DNA from: Oryzias latipes
Lineage: Eukaryota > Chordata > Actinopteri > Beloniformes > Adrianichthyidae
Direction of reading: 5' to 3'
Assembly (NCBI RefSeq): GCF_002234675.1
Contig: NC_019867.2
Coordinates: forward strand, 26,897,166-26,961,165
Length of the DNA: 64,000 nt
Shown: positions 13,400 through 21,400 of the stretch, in pieces
How the letters are laid out: every line of letters starts with the position of its first letter
Numbering within the stretch: the first letter of the stretch is position 1
The notes under the pieces: model-generated
What the model saw: the letters and a program-made list of their open reading frames with translations, nothing else
Told to the model about the DNA's origin: nothing
The model's database searches: none
Position numbers and translations under genes: made by a program

Positions 13400-14027
13400 A
13401 AGCAAGAATAGTGAGACTTTTTTCTTTTAACCAATACTCAAAACAAAAACAATCCTGTCTGCATAGTCTTCTCTCGCTTTATGGCGGTTCATCTTTCACA
13501 GTATCACTAAAACAGATTTTTTTTCAGTGCAGTTTGGCTTTTCTTTAACAGCTCACTGTGTTCTGCGTCCTAATTGGCTGTTGACCTTATTAGATCTCCT
13601 CCGCGTCGTGTCTCTCTAAAAACAAGAGAGAAAAGTATATAAAGTCCTTAGTGAGGAGTTCTATAGCCCTAAAACATCCATAATCTATACATTTCACCTA
13701 TCAAATTGATGGAACGTGATAAACAAAGGACCACTGTATTTATCGTTAGGAATATTGGGATTAACAGTCAGTGGTTGAATCACTAACTGCTGTCAAATTC
13801 AGAACCAGCTGCAGAAAGTTGGACATCCTGGGCGTTTATAAGTAAGTTTATTTTAATGACCGTGTTGCCTTTACTTTGCAGTCAAAGTGGAAGAAGGAGG
13901 AGGAATGAGCGGACTGCAGCTGTTCTTCACCCTCCTCTTCTCCATCCTGGGCCTTGGCGTGCTGGGCGTGGTGGCGTTGATCGTCTACAGCCGCTGGAAG
14001 GAAAACAAACGCAAACGTTTCTATTGA
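1164..14027 (+). CDS. lman2l: VIP36-like L-type lectin (lectin, mannose-binding 2-like)
   Basis: Coding exons: 1164-1359, 1831-1949, 5778-5895, 7628-7710, 9072-9233, 10223-10337, 10489-10608 and 13882-14027. They join in phase to 1059 nt (352 aa; human LMAN2L about 348). The product is a type I membrane lectin that binds high-mannose N-glycans and helps glycoprotein export from the ER. It has a hydrophobic signal around residues 28-42 and a lectin domain of about residues 50-275, with HFKIHGQGKKN, GDGLAIW, VFLDTYPN (calcium/sugar-ligand segment), YDHDQDGRPTELGGC and GYYFGAS. An acidic stalk is followed by a transmembrane helix at about 316-340 and the cytosolic tail KRKRFY. The tail and the KDWELKVHFKIHGQGKKN stretch favour LMAN2L over LMAN2. 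Introns 2-5 and 7 carry transposons, including an intact antisense RTE element in intron 2. The start is the first in-frame ATG before the signal. Confidence 0.93.
2548..5678 (-). mobile_element. Full-length RTE-type non-LTR retrotransposon, copy 1
   Basis: The 3131-bp element is flanked by a perfect 13-bp target-site duplication, TTGAAGAAAATAC, at 2535-2547 and 5679-5691. Its 5' end (plus-strand right side) begins CTAGCCACAGGGGTTG, like the other two copies in the window. A leader of about 110 nt precedes one long ORF, and only about 25 nt follow the stop, ending in GAAAGAGAAAGAAG. A short A/G-rich 3' end is usual for RTE elements. It lies in lman2l intron 2 in antisense orientation. The sharp TSD and open frame indicate a young insertion. 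Confidence 0.9.
2575..5568 (-). CDS. RTE-type LINE endonuclease/reverse transcriptase, copy 1
   Basis: The 997-aa polyprotein starts with a basic leader (residues 1-60) and an AP-type endonuclease (about 62-300: GTLNVGTMTG, VQETRW at 93-98, GADFNGHVG at 198-206, VDYIL at 266-270, ARQHRMVV). A Lys/Arg-rich linker leads to the reverse transcriptase (about 525-815), with SGKAVGPDDVP, NYRGIKLMS, VFVDLEKAYDRVP, catalytic FADD at 747-750 and FKYLGS. The C-terminal domain carries RWFGHVQRR and GRPKRRYMD, typical of RTE elements. It would nick target DNA and prime cDNA synthesis there. Unlike copies 2 and 3 it has His instead of Pro at 627 (GFMHRKST) and Ala instead of Ser at 719 (HQGAALSP). Both lie in conserved RT blocks, so activity may be reduced. 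Confidence 0.92.
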   Translation of the reverse strand: MRIIHNTLDIPDRSRPGLTTTATDAVNLQGVGGNLTTVGGRKRGGRRARGQREKGKGRNIGLRIGTLNVGTMTGKGRELADMMERRKVDVLCVQETRWKGSKARSIGGGYKLFYHGVDRKRNGVGVILKGEFVNSVLEVKRVSDRMMSLKLEIEGVMVNVVSGYAPQVGCELEVKERFWSELDEVIESIPRGERVVIGADFNGHVGEGNRGDEEVMGRFGVKERNLEGQMVVDFAKRMEMAVVNTYFQKREEHRVTYRSGGRSTQVDYILCRRGHLREVIDCKVVVGESVARQHRMVVCKMTLEVRKKKRGKTEKKTKWWKLQNEETCEEFRQKLRQGLGGQDELPDDWETTAEIIRETGRKVLGVSSGKRKDGKETWWWNEEVQECVQRKRLAKKKWDVERTEEGRQEYKEAQRRVKREVAKAKQKAYDELYDRLDTKEGEKDLYRLARQRDRDGKDVQQIRVIKDRDGKVLTTQESVQKRWKEYFEELMNVENDRERREEDVVVVEQEVAEIGKDEVRKALKRMKSGKAVGPDDVPVEVWKCLGETAVEFLTRLFNRILESEKMPEEWRRSVLVPIFKNKGDTQNCSNYRGIKLMSHTMKLWERVVEARLRKKVEICEQQYGFMHRKSTTDAIFALRMLMEKYRDGQKELHCVFVDLEKAYDRVPREELWYCMRSSGVAEKYVRVVQDMYERSMTVVRCAVGQTEEFKVEVGLHQGAALSPFLFAMLMDRLTDEVRQESPWTMMFADDIVICSESREQVEEQLERWRFALERRGMKVSRSKTEYMCLNERDQSRSVRLQGAEVKKVQEFKYLGSTVQCDGECGKEVKRRVQAGWSGWRKVSGVLCDRRVPARLKGKVYKTVVRPALLYGLETVAVRQRQEAEMEVAEMKMLRFSLGVTRLDRIRNEYIRGTAHVACVSDKVREARLRWFGHVQRRDSGYIGRRMLEMELPGRRARGRPKRRYMDVLTEDMKLANVRVEDVHDRVRWKRMIRCGDP
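6447..7032 (+). mobile_element. TTAA-flanked non-autonomous element, copy A
   Basis: Member of a roughly 0.55-kb family found eight times in this window. It is preceded by TTAA (6443-6446), followed by TCAA (7033-7036), and starts AATTCCACTCCGATCATG. The family consensus end is AGWCCCACTCTGAT in inverted orientation at both ends. TTAA duplication is the hallmark of piggyBac-type transposition; the family assignment is inference. It lies in lman2l intron 3. The internal coding-like head seen in other copies is broken here. Confidence 0.7.
7785..8410 (+). mobile_element. TTAA-flanked non-autonomous element, copy B
   Basis: Same family as copy A, in lman2l intron 4 and in the same orientation. 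The left end is worn (ACAGTGGCATCATC), while the right end is intact (TTAGAGTGGGTCT, then TTTA). From 8061 it contains a coding-like head that reads MASNIGAIQPY and continues to [11 protein letters not shown]. The same head, partly preserved, recurs in copies D, E and F. It ends in stops, so no functional protein is made from this copy. Confidence 0.7.
8505..8690. repeat. Fragment of tRNA-derived SINE-like repeat
   Basis: The segment around TTTTCCAGACGCTCAAAG and the following 'tgtgtccattattcagtcac' is near-identical in layout to 39463-39560, which is part of a longer SINE-like repeat. Only the tail portion is present here. No coding content. It lies in lman2l intron 4. Confidence 0.45.
9392..9925 (+). 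mobile_element. TTAA-flanked non-autonomous element, copy C
   Basis: This 534-bp copy is the best preserved at its ends. It begins AGTCCCACTCTGATCATC after TTGA (9388-9391) and ends CACAGTGGGTCT before TTAA (9926-9929). It lies in lman2l intron 5 in the same orientation as copies A and B, so three consecutive introns of this gene each hold one copy. The internal coding-like head is degenerate here. Confidence 0.72.
10793..12899. mobile_element. 2.1-kb element with about 0.4-kb inverted-repeat arms
   Basis: The arms at about 10793-11189 and 12494-12899 are reverse complements of each other with scattered mismatches. The outer ends are GTATGGAGTCCTATACTG and CAGTATAGGACTCCATAC. The 4-bp sequence GAAA flanks both ends (10789-10792 and 12900-12903), a possible target duplication. 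The 1.3-kb centre has no convincing ORF. The element lies wholly in lman2l intron 7, so the unspliced RNA could fold into a long hairpin. The superfamily is not recognised. Confidence 0.7.
13455..13736. mobile_element. MITE ending in GGACCACTG (Tigger/pogo-like terminus)
   Basis: The right end is GGACCACTG (13728-13736). The body contains 'ctgtgttctgcgtcctaattgg', closely similar to a segment of the element starting CAGTGGTCCCC at 39028. CAGTGGTCC termini are typical of Tigger/pogo-related MITEs. The left end is not clear, and the family name is from memory of such termini, so it is tentative. It lies in lman2l intron 7. Confidence 0.45.
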
Positions 14028-14099
14028 CAACAGTGGATCCATGCAGGTTTTCAGAGTCTGATGTCGACCGCCGCTGCTAGTTTTGCCATGTTGACCTAC

Positions 14100-14105
14100 A
14101 ATAAA
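14100..14105 (+). terminator. lman2l poly(A) signal
   Basis: AATAAA lies 73 nt after the lman2l stop codon, a plausible cleavage signal giving a very short 3' UTR. Other downstream sites cannot be excluded. Confidence 0.55.
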
Positions 14106-16550
14106 CACTGTTGTACAACCGAACTCAAGGTGAACAGTTTAGAGCCACGAGAACATAAAGCACCTTTTAAAGAGGAGGGTGGACTGAGAGCAGCCATCAA
14201 ACTTGGCTGAAAAAGACCATTAATATGAACATTACTGAATGTACCGTAATATAGCATTTACAGTTATTCAGACTGAATAATATTTAGCATATCTTCAGAA
14301 TATTGAACAGGATGTCAGCATTTCTGTCCCACATCCAAAAAGACGTGTAATATTTCAGAAACGTTTTACCCAGAATGATCTTTTCATTGCCTTTGTCGTT
14401 TTACACTGGAAGGTGAAGCTAGAAAAAAAGCTCCACCTCTCAGGAGAGCTCTGTGTTGTCTTTACTACATCTTGTAGTTGCACTGAAAGTCTGAGCAGAT
14501 TTCTACAAAATGCTAAACCCATTTTGTAGCAACAAAAGGACAGAAATGATCTAAGCAGCTGGCAGGAGCCAGGACAACAAAAGCCCTTTAGGTCGTTTTT
14601 AGTTGTCATTGAATCTATAAATGTTGTTCAACACCTGGGGAGAAACCATTTTTGCAAGTTGTAAATCAAATTTCATCAAGACGTGTTTTTTATAATAGTC
14701 ACTTGTGCCTTAGCTATTTGATAGAAATGCTGAACTTAAAACCATCCAAATGTCAGGACATGAGTAAAGTACAGGAACCCTTTCTTCTCTCCCAGTTTTC
14801 CTGTCATTATCGATGCTTCTGTTTTTATTTTCACTGCATCCATTTCCCAGAAAGCAACTGCTGGGATGGTTGGTGCTGAAGTTCCAGTGTGAACTGGAAG
14901 CGTTTAGGAAATGGATGCATCCACTGGACAGAGAAGTTTTTCCCTGCAGAAATCTGCTCGTCAGAATGAATGTTTCCAAAAAAAAAAACGTCCCAGAGAT
15001 CATTGCTGGAGACTGCAGTCGTCACAGACCACGTAAAGGTTGAAACGATCAAATTCCACGATCTGCTGTAAACCTACAGGAGGAATATGGATGAGGGAAA
15101 GGATTTATTGTTGCGTCATTCAGGATCAGGAAAACTCAGCTGCTGCACAATACTCTGCCTTCCAAATGATTATGCTATGGATATTTTCTATGATTCTTCT
15201 AAATAGTTTAGGCAAATGACAGTCAGCATCATTTTCAAGACCCCAACTGAAGGAGTACAAATGAAATGTTATCAAGCAAAAATCCCGATGATCACAGTAT
15301 TTCTTTAAATGGCAAACCTAAAACACAAATCCAAATGATAGTTTTCAGTCATTTGTTCAATTTGCAGCATTAGGTCATATTTATTCAAATCAAAAGCTCT
15401 TTCAATCAGAAACCTCTAAACAGGTCAAGTTACAATTTAACATTGGACCCTGTGTGCGATAGCAGCTTCACAGTTCTTGCATCCATTGAATTAGGAGTTT
15501 TTAGAGAGTTTCTATTATGCTTTATATCTATACCAGCACTTAAATGCAGATCCTTTTCTTCCTGTGCAACATCACCCTGCAAACTCGACACCAGATTCTT
15601 GGTGTTCTGCCCTCAAAGATGATGCCGATCTGTTCCTCAAAATGAGTCATTTTGATTGTTTTAACTGCCCTCTGATCCGTTCATACCCACACAATCTGAA
15701 AGGGAAGTAGAGCCTCCTTGAAATCGCTGTCAACTTCTGTCCTTGTGTCTTTGATGCACAAAAAAACCATTTCTGATGTTATAGCTTCGTTGTCGTTGAC
15801 GGTCAGCAAGCCAAACAACATCAAGCAAAAAGAAAATCCCCTCTGCTGCTCCTGCTCTGCATCGGTTTCATGAGAATGGCTCTCGTGTGGCGCAAATCAA
15901 TAGAAAACGCCCATCACAGCCTTCTGTTATTCTATTGAAATCAAACTTTTTTTTAAACCCTCAGCTCAAGACATTTGTCAGAACAAACTTTGAGTAATGC
16001 ACAGAAATGCATACACTGACCAGAGTTGCAGCAACATTTGCGATGAGTTAGACTAAACTTCCTAAAGTCATTTGACTTGATGGTTAGGATTGACCGGTTA
16101 GGTTCTGGTTTATTGGACACCACTGGATAATCAGTTGTATTTTTTTTCTACCTAAATAGATTTGACTTAACCACATTTTTCAGAATCTTATCAACAATGT
16201 TTTCATCTAAAAATAGGTTAAATCAAAGTTTTCTTTTCACGTTTAAAAAAGTGCTTTTGCAGGACAAGATCCAACACATTTATATTTGTAACAGCTAAAT
16301 GTTTCTTTTTTCCCTTGTTTTAGTTTTTGTGATGGTGGTTATTTAAACATGTGTTCATATCAAGCACACAAACCCATGAATACAGAAATCAAAATCATCA
16401 AAAAAGTATTTATTCAGCCATCGATTCTGCATCTTCACTTAAAAAGATGTCTTCATCGTATGGATATCTCAACCATGAGAGTCTAAAGGAGAAAATCCAG
16501 AAAAGAACATTTTTAAAGAATTGATTTGTAAATATTTGGTCAATAACAAA
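14106..16550. other. Intergenic sequence between lman2l and endog, no gene recognised
   Basis: AT-rich with many short spurious ORFs. One small foldback is visible: TGCATCCATTTCC at 14835-14847 is the exact reverse complement of 14907-14919, enclosing a smaller 7-bp inverted repeat (14882-14888 and 14893-14899). I find no splice-consistent coding exons or known domains. Confidence 0.4.
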
Positions 16551-16554
16551 TGTC

Positions 16555-16807
16555 AACTCAATACTTTATTTACTCTTTGTTGGCAAATGACAGCAGTCAA
16601 ACATTTTCTGTAAGTTTTCCCAAAGACTTCTCAAATTTTCCACCATAATTTACAAATCCATCCTTTAAGGCTGCATTTAAGTCAGACCATGTCATTCTGT
16701 CTCTCATAGTTGAGGTATACCTATGATGAAATGTACACGCCTCTCCTCTTTTTAAGTGGGAAAAGTTGCACTGTTGGTGGCTGAATAAATCCTTTTTGCC
16801 TCACTGT
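16555..16807 (-). mobile_element. Internally deleted Tc1/mariner-like relic
   Basis: The right part ('ctctcatagttgaggtatac', then 'tttttaagtgggaaaagttg' and the end 'ttgcctcactgta') resembles the terminus of fish Tc1-like transposons. The left part (starting 'caatactttatttac') resembles the transposase 3' region of the same kind of element, with the middle missing. No ORF remains. Recognition is by similarity recalled from fish Tc1 elements, so confidence is moderate. Confidence 0.5.
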
Positions 16808-17947
16808 AAATCAAAGGATTTGAAAACGTCATAATGTTCTCACTAAACAAAGTTCCTCTGATTATTTGGTGGCAGTTTTATTGTTCCACAATTTAAAAAA
16901 AAAAGTCATTTGAGTGGAAGATGAACTGTTCCATATGAAAACACTGGTAATGTTTCATTTTCACTGCTGTGGTTGCATCTCTTCCGCTATCTCTAGATAT
17001 TTTATTTGTTATTTTCTTCAGTTAAATCTACCGTTTAGTGGATGATTCTGTGTTACAGATCCGCCAAATGATGAATTGCAAGTTGTCCTTTCCTCTTGTA
17101 AAAGTCTTTGCCAACATGATAGAATTAGTTGTTCAAAGCCACCGTTGTTGCTAAAGGAAAACTTTTGTTTAGGGTCGTTTGGTTTAGGAAAAAAAATGTG
17201 ATTGTCCAAGAAAGTCAAAAATACAATGATTTTTGTACTACTGTGAAGTTTGTGTATTTGAGTGTTTTTTTATACAGCATTTTACTGTGAGATTCATTGC
17301 ATTAAAATGTCAGTTTTTAAGATTAGGAAGATTTGGTTTCCCCTTAATTGGAGCAACTTACAAACCCCTTTTAGGAACAACAAAACAGTTTTTCTACAGC
17401 AAACTGGATTACATAAAAAAAACATTACTGGAGAAAATATTACAAAGATAAATGCCTTCATAAATGGTGCAGAATTAAGTGAAAGCTATAGAACATTCAT
17501 CCGATGGTTTCTTTTTTACTGATTTAATTCATATCATAGTTGGTGGTTGCTAGATTTCATAGTCAATAATAGTTCTTTGATCCGATTCACTGACCTAAAA
17601 CCCAACCAGTGTGACTCAGAAATACCTGGTACTGAACTGTGCAGGTGAAGTTTTCCACATTCCTTGTATTTCTTTCAAGATAATCAAGTGTAATTTAAAT
17701 GTGTACAAACAAACAAGTAAACGAGAATGAATGGTAAATTCATTCATAGTTTAGTTTCCTAAAGTTAAACCCACTGTTGTTTTTTCCACATCAAAATAAT
17801 GTGGAAAAACATTCACAAATAATATTCTCAGATGTCATCAACATGGTGTTAGAACACTTGGAAAAAAGAAAAAATATCAGGAGCCAAATGATAGCACAGG
17901 ACAGAAACTAGAATAACAACCACAAGGAAATTTGTTTAGATATTATT

Positions 17948-18280
17948 TTAACACCTACCGAGGATTGTAAATCTTTTCAGTGAGGAATAATATAATTTAA
18001 ATTTGTTAAGAAAACCTGGGAAGGAGGGCTTGGAACCTCTCCACTTGCAACAGTGGATATAGTATTTTCCTAAAAGTAAGATGATATTGATGATATTTGA
18101 GAAAGAATCATCTAGATTTTCCATAAACAGAAGGACATCAGAAATACCAAAAGGGGAAATGTTCAGTTTTAAATTAATCCAATTCCTTATGTGAGTCCAG
18201 AAATCCTTAGAGTAACTGCATGAAAAAAACAAATGTTCCAGCGTTTCTTCACTTGAGTTACAAAAAGTGCAAGATTCCAC
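17948..18280 (-). pseudogene. L1-type LINE ORF2 C-terminal fragment
   Basis: A 110-codon open frame carries the CTFCNSSEETLEHLFFSC knuckle (C-x2-C ... H ... C), then a tryptophan, LLLGKYYIHCCKW, and ends near KFKLYYSSLKRF. This order is typical of the region after the reverse transcriptase in fish L1/Tx1 elements. No RT domain is attached, so it is a 5'-truncated copy. It ends just before the endog promoter. Confidence 0.6.
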
Positions 18281-18356
18281 ATCAAATTAAAATCTGCTTT
18301 GAAGAAAATCAGAGAAACAGCTGCTATATAATACCAGCACATAAATAAAATCAAAC

Positions 18357-18379
18357 ACTTCCGGCCTGACGTGACGTCA
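18357..18379 (+). promoter_or_regulatory. Putative endog promoter: ETS site and CRE
   Basis: ACTTCCGG (18357-18364, ETS/GABP-type) is followed by a perfect CRE palindrome TGACGTCA (18372-18379), ending 34 bases upstream of the endog ATG. ETS and CRE sites are common in promoters of nuclear genes for mitochondrial proteins. No TATA box is in the expected place. Inference from motifs only. Confidence 0.5.
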
Positions 18380-18413
18380 TCACTCAGCGTCCTGACAGCT
18401 GATCCGAGGCAGC

Positions 18414-21400
18414 ATGCGCCGCTGGTGTCGGTCCGGCCTGACCTTGCTCTTTGGAGCGGGGCTCGGAGCCGCAGCGACCCGTTTATGGAGCGACGGGTCC
18501 GGGCAGGATGGTCGGGACTCCGGCCTGCTCAGCAGGCTTCCGGTCATCCCGGTTTCCGCGGTTCAAGCCTCCACGCTGCCGGCGGTGAGTCTGTGTTACC
18601 GGTAGAGAGACGGGTCAGGTCAGGTGCTGACCATGTCCTCTGCAGAGCCTGGTGACCTTTTCCGGGTTAACTTCACTTCATTTGGTGGTCCACTAAACAA
18701 AAAATATTTTTTAATAGTCTGAATTTTGATGAAATCATACAAAAATTAGATCAAATGGGGTGGGGTGGGGGGTAAAAATGGAATGTCCCATTAGTTCTAC
18801 AGCGGGCTGGAGCTTCTGATGTTATAATAAATTAAGTATGCATTTATTACTAAACAATTGCAGCATAAAGTCAAAATTTAAGTCATGTAGTTGGGCTGAA
18901 ATATTATGCTTTTCCAGATTTCCTCGAGCTAGAAGACGATCTCAGGACAGGTGTGTTTTACCTGTGTCCTTGTTTCTATCTATATTCAGTTTCTATTTTT
19001 TGGTTTGCTTAGCTTAACACTTCACCAGGTGATGTTAGTTTTTAAGACGACGCTGAAGTTAGCTTCCGATTCGCGAAGGCACTAAAGAAACATTCCGCTG
19101 CATTTTTCGCATTAAGATCACCCAAAACCGGGTCCTGTTCAAAAACCGCTGGACCTGGACTGCTCAAACCTGGATTAAATTATACATTAGATACTAAAGA
19201 ACACATTAAATACAGTTTCTGATTTGTGAAACCTTCTTCTGATTTGTGAACATCTGAAATAGATTGATGTTTATCCCATTTTACGCCCAGAGTCCACTTC
19301 AGACTAGGTCCTGTTCAAAAACCAAATCCTGGAGAACAAAATAGGCGTTGCTTCATCAGAAAAGGTTGAAAATAACATCTGAAATAAAACGGTTTACTAA
19401 GTTTAGTTCCGTCTGTTCTGGATTGTTAAACATTGGTTTTGTCCTAATTCCTTCACTCCTCACTACTTGGTGCACTATATAGTGTGTTCACCATTTTCTA
19501 ATGCTGCCTGAATTGTTGAATTTTCCCAAAAGTCTCTGTAAAAAACGGGTGCGCATCAATGCTCACTAGATTGGCGAAAACAAACCACAATGCATTGCGT
19601 TTGAAGAATGTTTGTGGAAACATTTTCTTTAATAAACCATCCAAGTATCATCAATACACAGTGTATTTCTAAATAGTCTTTGTAAAATGTTCGTATTTAT
19701 TTGGTTTTTACTTCATGAAATCAGTGTTGTCATACTTGCAGTTTATTTAAAAGAGCATGGAGTCCCAAATGCTTTTAAAATCCAGGTCACTAGGTAGTCC
19801 TGCACTATGGAGTTTTGGGTATTTTTCCACATTTGACTCACCCCCTGGGGGAGCAGTGACCTGCACACAGCTGGGTTAAGGAACCATTTGGTGGCTTTCT
19901 TTTTTTTTTTTTTTAAGACCAGTTCTTGCTTTACCTTTCATGCTGTGACTTTGAAGGATTGGAGGCTCCTTCCCCTTTCAGGAAGAAAGATCTAGAGTTT
20001 CCTCAGCTAGAAGATGAGAAAAGAAGCTCCCAACCGGTCTTCCATGTACTGAATTTGGATTTTATGCGAGCAGACGCTTACTTCCTTTCAGATCATTTAT
20101 CTGTATTCCTCACAGATGCACTCTGTGATAGAGGAAAGCTGAGGTTTGGTTGTTTTTGGCGTGAACAGTAGGATCCCCCGGTGAGCTCCCAGCTGCTGTT
20201 CATTAGAATACATTCTGTAACCAAACAGTTCTAGCGGGGTGAGCTGTCCGTCTTAAAGAAAAGCTGGAAGCATCAGACAGAAGCTTGTGATTTTCCTGTT
20301 TCTTTCCTAACTCTGCGCTTCTCTACAGGACAGCTCGGGTGGATCTGGAGCAGTGATGAAATACGGATTCCCCTCGCTGGTCAACGTCAAAACCAGAGAG
20401 TCCTACGTCACATCCTACGATCCGCGCACTCGCACTGCAAACTGGGTAATCGAGAGGCTGAATCCCGCAGCCCTCACAGGCCAATCAGACCGAAAGTACT
20501 GCGAGTTCAAAGAGGACGATAGGTGAGTCAGAGGAGCAGCTAACAGGTGGAGGGCCGCTGTAGTTCGGAGCTCAGTGTTTTTTCTGTTTCCTGTGTAGCG
20601 TGCACGTTTTCCACAGAGCGACCAACGCTGACTACAAGGGGAGTGGCTTTGACAGAGGCCACCTAGCTGCTGCAGGAAATCACAAGTGGAGTCAGAAAGC
20701 GATGGAGGACACCTTCTACCTGAGCAACGTGGCTCCACAGGTAGCAGACGTTCACGCATTAGTGCGTGTGCAGGTTCTTGAGCATGTGTGCCACCTGTAA
20801 CATCCTGCTAAATGGTGTGTACTCATAGAACAATCACAGTCCCGTTCACCCATTTACACACTGATGGCGGCTCTACTTCCAAACACTGGTGCAAACCTAT
20901 GACCACCAGGAAACATGTGGGGTTCAGCGTCTTGCCCACGAGCGGGAACCGAACCTGTGATCTTCTGATCAGGGGTCGACTGCTTTACCTCTGGACCACA
21001 GCCACCCCACCCGCGTTCTGCTCCATTCTAACATGCAGTCACAGCCAAAAACTCTGCTTGGGTTGTTCTTGTACTTCATAGATAATTTGTTTTTGATTCC
21101 TGCAGGTAAACACTGCATGGAAATGGCATTTTTCTTCCCTCTCTAGCTGTCTTATCAACTTCCTGTTTGTTATTTCTTCTGGCTGAAGTAACAGGTTTCT
21201 AATGTCCTTGTGTGTCCAGAACCCTCACCTAAACCAGAAAACCTGGAACAACCTGGAGAAGCTGTGCCGCTCTCTGACAAAGCGCTACCTCAACGTCTAC
21301 GTTTGCACTGGTCCACTCTACCTGCCCAGGTGACCTCACTCCTCTTCTCTACACCCATGGGAAGAAGATTTTTTTTTGTAGACTCTGTGAATTCCTTTAC

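Noticed and set aside
18371..18655. 94-codon frame overlapping endog exon 1
   Set aside because: Another frame of the GC-rich first exon; the endog frame is fixed by protein match and splice phase.
20415..20759. 114-codon frame on the minus strand over endog exons 2-3
   Set aside because: Shadow of coding exons and crosses a proven intron.
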